Shown: positions 32,163 through 41,775 of the stretch, one piece after another
Layout of the letters: each line of letters starts with the position of its first letter
How positions within the stretch are numbered: the stretch's first letter is position 1
From: Apiospora phragmitis
Lineage: Eukaryota > Ascomycota > Sordariomycetes > Amphisphaeriales > Apiosporaceae
Direction: 5' to 3'
Length of the DNA: 64,000 nt
Assembly: GCA_038363925.1 (NCBI GenBank)
Contig: JAQQWL010000004.1
Span: 372,001-436,000 of the forward strand
Notes under the pieces: generated by a model
The model's database searches: none
Told to the model about the DNA's origin: nothing
Seen by the model: only the letters and a program-made list of their open reading frames with translations
Position numbers and translations under genes: made by a program

Positions 32163-33690
32163 CTACTGCTTGATCTGACGGGCGACCAGTTGATGCAGGT
32201 TAGGTTCGCCCTCGGCCAGCGTGGTCGCCTCGAGCCGAGCCCGCGATCTCCAGCTCACATTGGGAATGCCGCGCCTAGTTAGGGGAGTCGCCTCGGGCGT
32301 GGAAGAGGTTACCTCAGCAGGGGCCGTGGGCTCCACAATCGTCGTCTCATTTGACGGCGGTTGTGGCAAAGAGCCACTGAGCAATTCGCCTGGGTAGAAC
32401 AGATTAGCACACTTCGCCATGTTATGATGATTGAAGAGTTTGGGGGTAATTAAGATATGGAAGCTCTTACTCGATGGTACCCAGTCGGGTTTGACATCGT
32501 CTCCCTCAAACGACAACGCAGACACAGCCCCATAGTTCGGCGGCTCGATCAGCACGCCCGTCTGCGGGAAGGGCTCCAAGGGCCCCCAGACGTTGCCCTG
32601 CTCGTCCACGCCGACCCCACGTTTAAGCCAGGATATTTGGAAGAATTCGTTGGCCGGCGACGCGACGCCGGGCACGACCTGCTCGCCGTGGACCCAGGGA
32701 TTGACGGGCTGGACGTACGTGCCGGCCCACAAGCCATCCTTGGTCGTGCGCGTCTTGGGGACGCCGTCCACCTCGGCCACGACGCGGTACTCGCGCGTGT
32801 AGCCCGTCGTGATGTCGCTGCGGTACTCGAACTTGTTCTGCTCGTTGCGGCCGCCGCGCAGGCCCACGGCCGCGACGATGCGGTCCATCGGGGCGCCCAT
32901 GCAGGGGTCAGGTCAGGTCGATGGCGTAAAGGGCCACCTGGGCGCGGCTGTTGGAGGTGTAGCCGACGAACTGGAGTTGGGTGGGGGGGCGTTGGTCAGC
33001 AACACTAGATTCCGGAGCGGAGTGCTATTACTAGGTAGGTAGCTGGGACGGTGATTTATACGTGACTCCTTTAGCTCGGTATTGGGGTTGAAGTTGTCGA
33101 TTCCGAGCCGTCCCAGTTCCACTCTTACGTAGAATAAGTCGTTTAGAGTGGTGATTTGGACGTTCTGCGCGACGTTACTGAAGACAATCATTTCATCTCC
33201 TCGCGGAATGCCCATGAATGTCACGAAATCCCCGGGTAGGAGCGGTGCCGTACTCAGTGGATCGGGAGCAGCGCTGCAGAATAGTCTCAGTAACAGAGCC
33301 ATCCCAAATATGGGCTAATTGGACTTAAAAAGTACCTGAGCCCTGGAATGGCCGGTTCGACGCAGGGCAGAGAGGGTCAGTGGAGTTGCGAGGAATGTAC
33401 ATGGGGAAGCCAGAGAACGAGCTGATGCTGGGACTCTCGTCGTCGGCAGTGAAGAATGGAGCTCCAAAGTATCCAACGGAGAACACAGCATTGGGGTCGC
33501 TTATACGGAGGACCAGCCCATTCTGAATCTTCATACTGCATCAGTGAAGTCTGTTACGAACATCGATTGATACTCGTCTATAAATATCCACTTCCGCTGT
33601 TGTCAAAGTTTGGACAGACAGCAGCAGGACCACCACCGCAGCTAGGATCCTCCGACCAGCCCAAGTCTGCTTCGCCCTGTGCGTTGTCAT
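32163..33690 (-). pseudogene. Unknown, possibly secreted protein, frame broken several times
   Basis: Coding-like sequence runs leftwards in at least three frames. A hydrophobic N terminus (ILAAVVVLLLSVQ, start near 33690) could be a signal peptide. Next blocks: LVLRISDPNAVFSVGYFGAPFF (near 33500), LLPGDFVTFMGIPRGDEMIVFSNVAQNVQITTLNDLFY (near 33200), FVGYTSNSRAQVALYAIDL (near 32940) and a long intact C-terminal frame (32163-32900) with GYTREYRV, TYVQPVNPWVHGEQ and NEFFQISWLKRGVGVDEQG. These join only if frame slips are allowed near the 7-C/4-C stretch at ~32985-33000 and near 32915; the N-terminal join is uncertain and crosses a TGA. I do not recognise the family. Head-to-head with the multicopper-oxidase remnant. 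Confidence 0.55.
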
Positions 33691-33731
33691 ATCTTGCTTC
33701 CAGTTCCCATGTAATAGTCCCATCATTGGCA

Positions 33732-34772
33732 ATGCTCTCCAAGATCAGCTCCCTGGCGCTGGCTGGCTGCCTCGCCACGACTTCCGTTGCTCAGAGTAAT
33801 GGCCACGGATACACCTATAACATCCTCCCGAGGACGCTCAGGCGCTGAGCCAAATCATCGAGGACGATGCCAATGAGTTCGTGACTATTCTGAATGACGG
33901 GGGAAGCCCGGAATACCCTCTTATCTTCCGGATGCCGCTTCCGATTCCTCCTATCAAGCAACCCAAGATGTAAGTTCACGCTCATCCACTACCACGCCAG
34001 CCATTCATGATGGAAATTGGGGAGAACGTTTTTCATCCTATTGCTAATACCTGACGACTGGACTGTGACCAATCCCGTGACGGGAATGGATATCTGATAT
34101 TACGAATTGAAGAACCGGCCATTCACCCAGCAGGTGTACCCCAATCTCGGCCCTGCGACCCTGATCGGGTATGATGGCATGTCACCTGGGCCGACATTCA
34201 TCGTACCCAGGGGCACCGAGACAGTCGTCCGCATCATGAACAATGCGGAACTCGAGACGTCTGTCCACCTCCACGGCTCCCCTTCGCGAGCCCCCTTCGA
34301 CGGGTGGGCCCCGGACGTGACGCAGCCAGGGGAGTACAAAGATTACTACTGGCCCAACGAACAGTCGGGCCGTATGCTATAGTACCACGACCATGCTGAA
34401 GGAATTGTACGTATGAAAAAACCCTGCGATGGCTCCTATTCTTATTTTCTGTTCGTCCCGTTCGTCGTGGCTTGGTGTCTGCATACGGGAGGCTGCTCCC
34501 GTTTCCTTTCGCGTCTGCTTGAGCTGAACGCTATGACCTACCACTCGATTATATAACCATTTACTACTATATCCGCATTCCCATAACTAACCACTAGTCT
34601 TTCTCACTCCCTCGTAGACTGCCTTGAATGCTAACAGCGGCCAAGCCGGGGCATACATCCTCCACGACCCGGCCGAAGACGCCCTCGGTCTCCCTCGGGC
34701 TACGGCGTATACGACATCCCCCTGGTCCTGAGCTCTAAGCACTACAACCAAGACGGCACCCTGAAGAGCTAA
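33732..34772 (+). pseudogene. Bilirubin-oxidase-type multicopper oxidase, N-terminal remnant
   Basis: Only the first cupredoxin domain is present. It starts with a signal-peptide-like MLSKISSLALAGCLA at 33732. Family blocks follow: SPEYPLIFRMPLPIPP; YYELKNRPFTQQVYPNLGPATLIGYDGMSPGPTF; copper ligands in SVHLHGSPSRAPFDGW and YHDHAEG; and AGAYILHDPAEDALGLP. Lesions: one lost C in the C run at 33827-33829; no acceptor AG for the first intron; TGG-to-TGA at 34095-34097; TGG-to-TAG at 34380-34382 just before YHDH; and one lost C at 34692-34694. It then stops at 34770-34772, so the second and third domains and the C-terminal HCH copper ligands are missing. Both stops fit C-to-T at CpA on the opposite strand. 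Non-functional. Confidence 0.85.
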
Positions 34773-35224
34773 AAAGTCTTTTAATTAAGATACACGGTAA
34801 AAAGACGGGTTCGTAGGGTAAAACGCGGTAGCCCGTAACGGGGTAACCCGTGAAGGGGTGCTTTAGCTTACGCTGCAATTCCGTTTATTACCTGCGATTA
34901 CCAGTTGAAGGCCGCGTTCTAAGCGAAGGTGCAAACCTTCGATTAGAGTGCCGACCGCAATCCTATTACTCAGAGCTCGTGAGATACTGTAGTCCGGTTG
35001 TGTGTTTTCAATAGTTATAGTTATTTAATGAGTGGCTAACTATTGTATATCTCAGAATAATTCGTGATTAAAAGAATGATACTACTGCAGTAGGGATCAC
35101 GATGAGAAATGGAAATTTTGGTCCAGTAAGACCTCGAGTATCGTTATCCAGCAAGATGCCTGCCAACAGTGCACAGACTATGGTGAATAGTCATAACCCG
35201 TACAAAGGTGGTACCCTTGATGAT
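34773..35224. other. Unassigned sequence at the oxidase truncation point
   Basis: Repetitive-looking GGGTAA/CCCGT-rich stretch at 34800-34860, then AT-rich sequence. It coincides with loss of the rest of the multicopper oxidase, so an inserted element or rearrangement junction is possible, but no ends or target duplication are identified. Confidence 0.3.
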
Positions 35225-35591
35225 CTAGCAGCCATCCACAGAGTAGCTCTTCCATCCTGCAGAGCGGCTGACGCACTTGTCGACTCCAGCACCCTTGGCG
35301 TTGTCCGAGCAGCTCGCGTCGGAGTAGACGGTGACTTCGATTCGCGTCAGTAGGGGATGGTGAATTCGTAGGAACGGATGTCTGTTCTAACATACCCGTG
35401 CATTTGCCGCTCAGCGTGCGGACGTCAAAGGCCTTGACGCCGGACTGGAGCTTGTGGCAGCCGGCCGATGCGCTAAAGTTTTTGATGAAATCATCATCGG
35501 CGCAGGCAGTGCCAGAGAAGATATTGATAGAAGTAGCCGACACAGCTATGGAACTCAGGGCCAGGATGGCGGCGTAGCTAAAGAACTGCAT
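35225..35591 (-). CDS. Small secreted cysteine-rich protein
   Basis: Exons 35591-35396 and 35334-35225 (intron 61 nt, GTATGT donor) give 101 residues. A clear signal peptide (MQFFSYAAILALSSIAVSA) precedes a mature part of about 82 residues with six cysteines, the last one C-terminal (..SVDGC). No known domain recognised. Features fit a fungal small secreted protein stabilised by three disulfides; effector-like or antimicrobial roles are possible but not shown. It lies next to the decayed oxidase and outside the apparent polyketide set. Confidence 0.75.
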
Positions 35592-37034
35592 TTTGGCCTG
35601 GTCTGGGGAAACGTGTGGAAGATTTGGATTCCGTGGAACTGATGAGGCTGCTTGAGGGATTGCTTGATGAAGAAGATGGAATTGTTCTCGGTCATGGGGA
35701 ACAACAGACTATTTATATAATAATATCACTGCCAAGAGAACCTCTTCAAGACCTAGGAGAGGAGTTGGTCTCAGTAGTGCGACCTGGGCAGGGCGGCCGC
35801 TGTAAAGGCAGCCCCGACCAAGTAGTCATCATCAGTGATGCAGATTTCGCACATGGCCTTGATGATCTCTCCAGAATATTCCGGGATGAATGCGACCCAA
35901 TGGGCGAGTAAGGAGGAAGAAGGTGACGTGGCCAAACCTCAATTAGTGACCCGTCAGCTCACATTGTGATAACCCTTTACATGCGAACTGCTTACTCAAC
36001 TTGACGTACCACCATCCTGCAAGTGTTTACTATAGCAATGGTGATGTTGAACCGTAAGCAATATAGACAATGATTATATAAGTGCAATTTCCTAGGATCA
36101 TGTGAGTGTTTGATATTGCGGAAACCGGTTTTCCATTAATCTGCGCGGCATTAGCGGCCCAGCCAGCCAGCCACTCCCCAGAAAGGGAAATTTATCGCAG
36201 CATGACCCTCGAATCAAGAAGCAAAACTTATCCTCTCGTCAGAGAAGGACTGTAAGACCCGTGCGCGGTGCGCATTGGCAACGAATCGGACGAGACTGGG
36301 GCACCGGTCACCTCAAAGGGTGTGATGTCCTCCCAGTTAGACCAGGCTTTATACAACTCTTTATATATAGCGATTGGACATCGACGGGCAGCCGAGTAAG
36401 GGCTTTGGCGTAATACGGTCCTCCAATAATGACCTAGTTCTCTTGGGGCTGACCGATTTTGTTCGTTTAGGCGTTGGAAAAATTGGCTGTCGTGCCGTCT
36501 CGTCGCCTACCCGCTTGCGACCTCTCGACGTGTCCGACATCGCAGTCAAAAGCGGGCTGTGCAAAGCAAGTGGGTCAGGTGCACGGCAGGCATGCTTCGC
36601 CGGCGGATGCTCGTAGTCGCCGTCGCAGTTGTTTCAGTCGTCGTGACAGTCGATCGGCTCAACTGAATCCAGCCAGGCTTGTAGGCGATGCTTCTGGGCC
36701 ATAGATTGAACAAGCGAGCGCGTGAGGCAGTCTTCGCAGCGGTTAAATTGATGGGGGTTACGTATATTGGACTTGGCTACGGCGACTTCGTAATGATGGA
36801 TGTTTGATATTTAGATGTTATATTGGGAGATATTATGGCTGCTAGGTAAGTACTCGCTGGCGCCCGGAGAAAAAGGAAGACGGTGTAATAGTATTATTTT
36901 TAAGACGAGGCTTCGTAATGTGTGAATATATTGATTGATATTCAAAAATATCTAACCACTGTCTTTTTCTATGGGCCCATGAACGCTTATTCATTTCAAG
37001 AGAGATATTCTTTCGTTGTCGCACATGTGACACC
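35592..37034. other. Intergenic, no supported gene
   Basis: Short open frames (35615-35911, 36361-36564, 36374-36704) lack domains. GC falls toward 36.8-37.0 kb. A Ser/Arg/Lys-rich 67-codon minus frame at 36361-36564 is the only one that could be considered, and is weak. Confidence 0.5.
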
Positions 37035-38782
37035 CTAGCATCTTCTTTGACACTTCATGTACATAGTCGTTTTGGGCTGCCCTGCGCCCATGCGATTGTA
37101 AATGATACTGGGCAGGGGGTCATTTATCCTATTGCCGAATCTATCGCACATCTCAAAATCATAAGAGGCGATGAATAAAACGCTCGCCACCACTACGTTC
37201 AACTCTGCAAACTGCGTCAAGTCAGCGTCGGCGTCATTTCTCTCGTGACCTTCCCCGTAGATAGGAAAACGAAATCGGCAGTACTCACCCTTCTGGCCGG
37301 GCACGGATGGTTTCCAGAACCCCAACCTAGGTACCCATGGGGGGACGTCTGACCCTTCTGGCACCTTCTTTGTGAACCGACTCGGATCCCATCTCAAGCT
37401 GTCAGGATATATATCGTCGTTCATGTGAGAATCGGCCGTGGCATGTATAGCCAGACTACAGTTGGGAATGACGCGGCCTGTGTCGCCAATTTTCAGGTCC
37501 TGTCCACTGATGTTCTTCCTCACGACCGCCCCCGCCATCGTGAACCGGATGCTCTCCGTAATGGCTGCTTGCAGGATCGGGAACTTGGATTCCCAGTCCC
37601 GGAGTGAGAGCCGCTGAAAGATATCGACAAGGGACTCGTTCTCGGCCGAGCGGTGTTTAGCAACAGCATCGTTGATCTCAGCTTTGACTCTTTCCAACCA
37701 CTTTGGGTTGGTTGCTAGACAACATAGGTTCCAGGTGGTGGAAAATGTTGTGTTGAAGACCCCAGCCAAGACGGCACCAATAATGGCCTGTTTAGACCAA
37801 ACATTAACAGACCGTACTTCATTGCTGATAATGTACACATCGAGGTGTAAAACTTACCAGTGACCGTATCATGCTACTCATGCCTTCATCCATGAGCATC
37901 TGCAGCATGTCTAGACTACCCTTTCCCGCTGCCTGCCTCTTCTTAGCAATCTTGTTGATAGTCAGATGCAACTTGGTGTAGCCCCAGACCTTTTGCAGCT
38001 TGGAAGGCGTGGGAAGCCAGGGAAACAGGATAACGATGTAGGGCGAATCCTCGAGCGGGCCGTACACCGCCCAGGTCTCTCGCAACAGCTGTGGGTCTTT
38101 CGCAATGTCGTGGGCGCCAGCCATACGATGAGTAAGCTGATATATGAGCAATCCCATAAACTTGAGAGGATCTATCACCTCGGCTTCGCCCATTCCCTGT
38201 ACATGGGCATAGCTATCGGCCACTAGGTGGTGCAGGTTCGTGGTCAAATGGTCGTCTTGCGTACAACGTTTGTAGATCAGCATACACTTGCGCATGGTGT
38301 TCTTCGTCAACTCGCTGATATCGAGAAAACTTCCAAAGAGTGCGGCAAATCTATTTACCCGTGGTGATCAGCATGTCCACTATTGAATGCCCCCTGGTTT
38401 TTGGTTTGGAGCGGAGCGAGCGACCAGCCACCGCCTAATTCACTTACCCAGCACTTGGGTTCAAGCCCCTGGACGTCTGAAAGCTCGTCCGGGCCGCCTC
38501 GCCAGATACCACCACCACGTGGTTGCCGCCGTGCCAGAAGCTAAACTGGCCGTCGCGGCTCTGCTTGATGCCCTCGGCCAGGTATTCGGCACGGGAAGTG
38601 GTGAAGCGGAGGGAGCCGAAGAGACTGTGGTCCTGGTAGAGCTCGGGTGCGTTCGGCGCCATCTGGAGACGCCATCGCGCGAACAGGCGCCACGCGAGGA
38701 ACAACAGGAGCAGTGCCTCAGTAGCCTGGAGGTTTTGATGTTGGCTCCGCAGCCTCTCAATCAGGCCGACCAAGAGTGCCAT
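37035..38782 (-). CDS. Cytochrome P450 monooxygenase; one frame slip at the heme motif
   Basis: ER-anchored P450. Exons are 38782-38448, 38350-37858, 37787-37289 and 37211-37035. An N-terminal hydrophobic helix (ALLLLFLAWRLFA) is followed by LFPWLPTPSKLQKVWGYTKLHL. The I-helix region is AIIGAVLAGVFNTTFSTTWNL. ExxR is in AAITESIRFT, and PERF-like DPSRFTKKVPEG follows. The heme-binding segment GWGSGNHPCPAR is present but in the neighbouring frame: the phase slips by +1 (or -2) around 37326-37334, and exon 3 (499 nt) is one over a multiple of three. After the last intron the frame is right again (FAELNVVVASVLF..). Family length about 500 residues. As given, the heme cysteine is not translated. 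Start chosen at the ATG just before the anchor; an upstream in-frame ATG exists at 38881. Adjacent to GGPPS. Confidence 0.88.
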
Positions 38783-39083
38783 CACTGTGGTTTCTAAAGA
38801 TCCTAGGAACTGCCAGAGTTGACCAAGACGCGTGTCAGCCCGCCGGTGAAAATACAGATGATAATCTTTGAAGTTTCTCAATGGATGCCGTAGAGACCGC
38901 CAGAAGAAATGATGATCTAAGAAACATGTCAGGAAGTCGGCCTACGATCCGTGGAAAGTACGTAATTACAGCCAATGTTCCCTTGGCCAAAGGTCGCCAA
39001 CGAAGTGACGTCGACGAAGACATATTAATTGGTAATGAGTGAATTCCTCTGTTTGGGGATGGAACAAAAGCTGATTACGACGC

Positions 39084-40577
39084 TCAACCATAAGGCGCCT
39101 CGACACCCAACTTTCGTAGCAGTAGCCCCAGGGGCTTGTTCTTTACACCGCATATCTCCTCAATCTTGACGATCTCCTGGTTGATGTGCACCAACATCTC
39201 CTTCAACACGTGGACCGCGTGCTCGAGGCTTCCGAGCTTCCGCATCAATCCCAGGACGAGCTCCTTTTGCGGGGGCGGACATGCTGCCCGAAAGGTGTCT
39301 CTGGTCCAACACTCCCTGAAGAACCATCTTGTCGGTCCTCTGGGCGTTCTCCATGGCGTGTATCATCATGAGGCTGAACTTGCCTTCGTCAAGGTCTTCG
39401 CAGAAGCCCTTTTGTTTGGTATACTAAACAGAAAAGAAGTGAGTAACAGGGCGTTAAGCAGGGGCAGGCAACGAGTGGGGCTAAGCTGGGATGAACAGAG
39501 GGAGAGGAGCGACTTACGTCCGTGGAGCTCAAATTCATATAGTCATCCCGGATCTGGAAATAGCGGCCCAGCAACATGGAGAGGTTCATTATAAGACCGG
39601 AAGCCGGAATACTAGAGTCTGACGACTTGACGTATATCAGGCCCGCCAAAATGCGGAAGAATCCTCCCGTTTCTGGTTGCATATAAGCCCAGGGAATATG
39701 CGACTGAAGCGACACCACTTACTGTAGTCGACCATCTTCAGGAATTCTTCCGTGGAAGGCTGGGATATACCAGATGACCAGTAGATATCATGGGCTTGGC
39801 CCATATACATGCCCTACAGCTCATCTACAAGCAAGGCATTAGTAAAACGTGACTGATATGGGTTGGGCGGGGCCAGATGAATAACTGCTACTTACCTACC
39901 ACGATGCTAACGCACAGCTGGTCATTCAACTTCGTGGCCTGGCTGATTGCCGTAATGACCTGGTATCCAGCCGAGTTGATGGTCTGAGCGGTTCCGAAAA
40001 CCATGTGCGCCGCGGGCTGACCCCGGCGCAGGCTCGATCCATCTTCGACGTCGTCCAACATCAGCGATGCATTATGCAACGTGTTGACGACTTGTTTGAT
40101 CTGCGCCAGATCTTCGGCTGGCACGTCCAGCCACACGTTCAAGTCGTCGGCCGCCAGATCGCGCACGTTCTTGGAGGGGAGCGAGCTGATGTACTCGGCC
40201 GGGCTAAGGACGACCTGGATCCCGAGCTGTCAGTCACACTAACATCCCGCCTTTGGAGATAGGAGCCTGCTTACCGAAGGTGAGAGAGCGGGAAGCTCAA
40301 GGGTGAGGAATGTTGGAAGGCGATCAACGTTTCCGTCTTCGTGGACTCCGTTGGTCCCTTCGTGGATTCCGTTGGTGCCATTATGGACTCCATTAATGAC
40401 GTTGCTTGCACCAGTATGGCGACTCCCATTCACATGATGTGTATGATCACCTTTAGGGGCACTATCACCGTTGATACTGTAGGACTCGCCTGAACCGACA
40501 GCCAGATCTTGGTGTTCCTTGGCTTGAGGAATGTGTGCAGTAGTTTCGGAGAGGAAACGACTTACTGACATGGTCAT
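39084..40577 (-). pseudogene. Geranylgeranyl-diphosphate synthase with premature stop and frameshift
   Basis: Secondary-metabolism GGPPS. Exons are 40577-40275, 40214-39896, 39824-39723, 39672-39518 and 39423-39084. A ~95-residue N-terminal extension holds Asn/Gly/His-rich repeats (NGVHNGTNGIHEGTNGVHE). Then VLSPAEYISSLPSKNVRD, first aspartate motif DDVEDGSSLRRGQPAAH, second motif IRDDYMN and [11 protein letters not shown]. The small residues before DDVED and the overall pattern match fungal GGPPSs of diterpene clusters. Lesions: TAG at 39814-39816 in DEL*GMYMGQAHDIYW where relatives have Gln (C-to-T at CpA fits); and one extra base at the five-G run 39271-39275, after which the family C terminus continues to TGA at 39084-39086. 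Exon 5 (340 nt) is one over. Probably inactive if the sequence is correct. Confidence 0.87.
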
Positions 40578-40622
40578 CTAAACGAGTTTAGAATCAACTG
40601 TCAGTTTCGGCGCAGTACACGA

Positions 40623-41208
40623 ATGGCTCCCGACACAGACCTGCAGTACAAAGACTGGCACATCCCCAAGAACGTAAGAAACAGTGTACCCATTTAAATT
40701 CACTACCCAGATGTAGGAAGCTGATCCGCGAGACATCTACCAAAGACGCCGGTTGGCATGTCCATCTACAACATGCACCGGGACCCCGAGGTGTACCCGG
40801 AGCCCTTCAAGTACAAGCCCGAACGGTGGATCGGCGACATCGACCCACGCATGTACCGGAACTACGTGCCCTGGGCCAAGGGATCTCGGGACTGCCTGGG
40901 CAAGAAGTAAGCTCTCACTCCTCTTTATTGACACTCTATTTACGACCTCCCCTCTCCCTCCCTTGTCGCCACCCCGGCGTTACTGAAAAGGGGGAGCTTT
41001 GTCACTGACCCGTTCTCTCCCCCGCGCACACAGTCTTGCCTATGCCGAGCTGTACGTCATCCTCGGCTGCATGTTCCGTCCGGGCGGCCCCTTTGACCGC
41101 CCCGGGCTTAAGCTCGAGTGCGACGACTCCGACTTCAACGTGGTCAACGGGAGCGAGTTCGGCGTCGTTAGTCGCCATAGCAAGGGGCTCTGCGTCCGAT
41201 TTGGGTGA
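40623..41208 (+). pseudogene. Cytochrome P450 C-terminal fragment
   Basis: Exons 40623-40673, 40746-40906 and 41034-41208 splice cleanly into 128 residues. Blocks: [44 protein letters not shown] (PERF region); and the heme motif [18 protein letters not shown], to a natural end. The N-terminal ~370 residues (anchor, I helix, ExxR) are absent: the fragment starts 46 bp from the GGPPS start on the opposite strand. The ATG replaces what is usually a conserved position in mid-protein, so it is a truncated relic rather than a short enzyme. Its heme loop type differs from that of the neighbouring P450, so it is not a piece of that gene. Confidence 0.8.
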
Positions 41209-41775
41209 GCAGAGGAGTAGCCCTCAGTTAGATGTTGACTGGGAAAGGGGGCTAGTTGGTTGATTGGCTTCTTAGCTAAGCCCACGTACTATGCAAGGAT
41301 AAAACTACAGAGGGTAGAGAAATCTTGGGGCGACGTGTGTGGGTGATTACTTGGTAGCTACCGTGGAAGATAAAGAACCCTCAGAAGGGTTTGCTTTCAG
41401 ACCTTTGCCCTACTCTTGACTTGGTCCGATGCGGTGTTACGCAACCGTCATGTACACTGTTGAGAATGCATTGAAGTCGTAGGCTTGTCAGACCCACAAG
41501 GGACTTAGCCTCTATTGGAAGTTCGCTTCGAAGGCTGTGTTACCGTTTCCAGTGTGATTTAATAAACGCCCGATCCAACGCATCTCTTCTTTTACACGGC
41601 GCATGCACATTTTCATACTTATCAGACGTAGGTGTAGTAGTAGGCGAAGTGATGAATCAACTACTCAGCTAGATTCAAAGCGAGAGGAAGTCCATTCGTA
41701 TATACCCGTCTATAATGTACATGGGCCAATACTCCATACTTCCACCAATACTTACAAAGCAGTCGAAATCCCATT
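41209..41775. other. Intergenic
   Basis: 3' flanks of the P450 fragment and the second MFS gene. No gene recognised. Confidence 0.6.
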
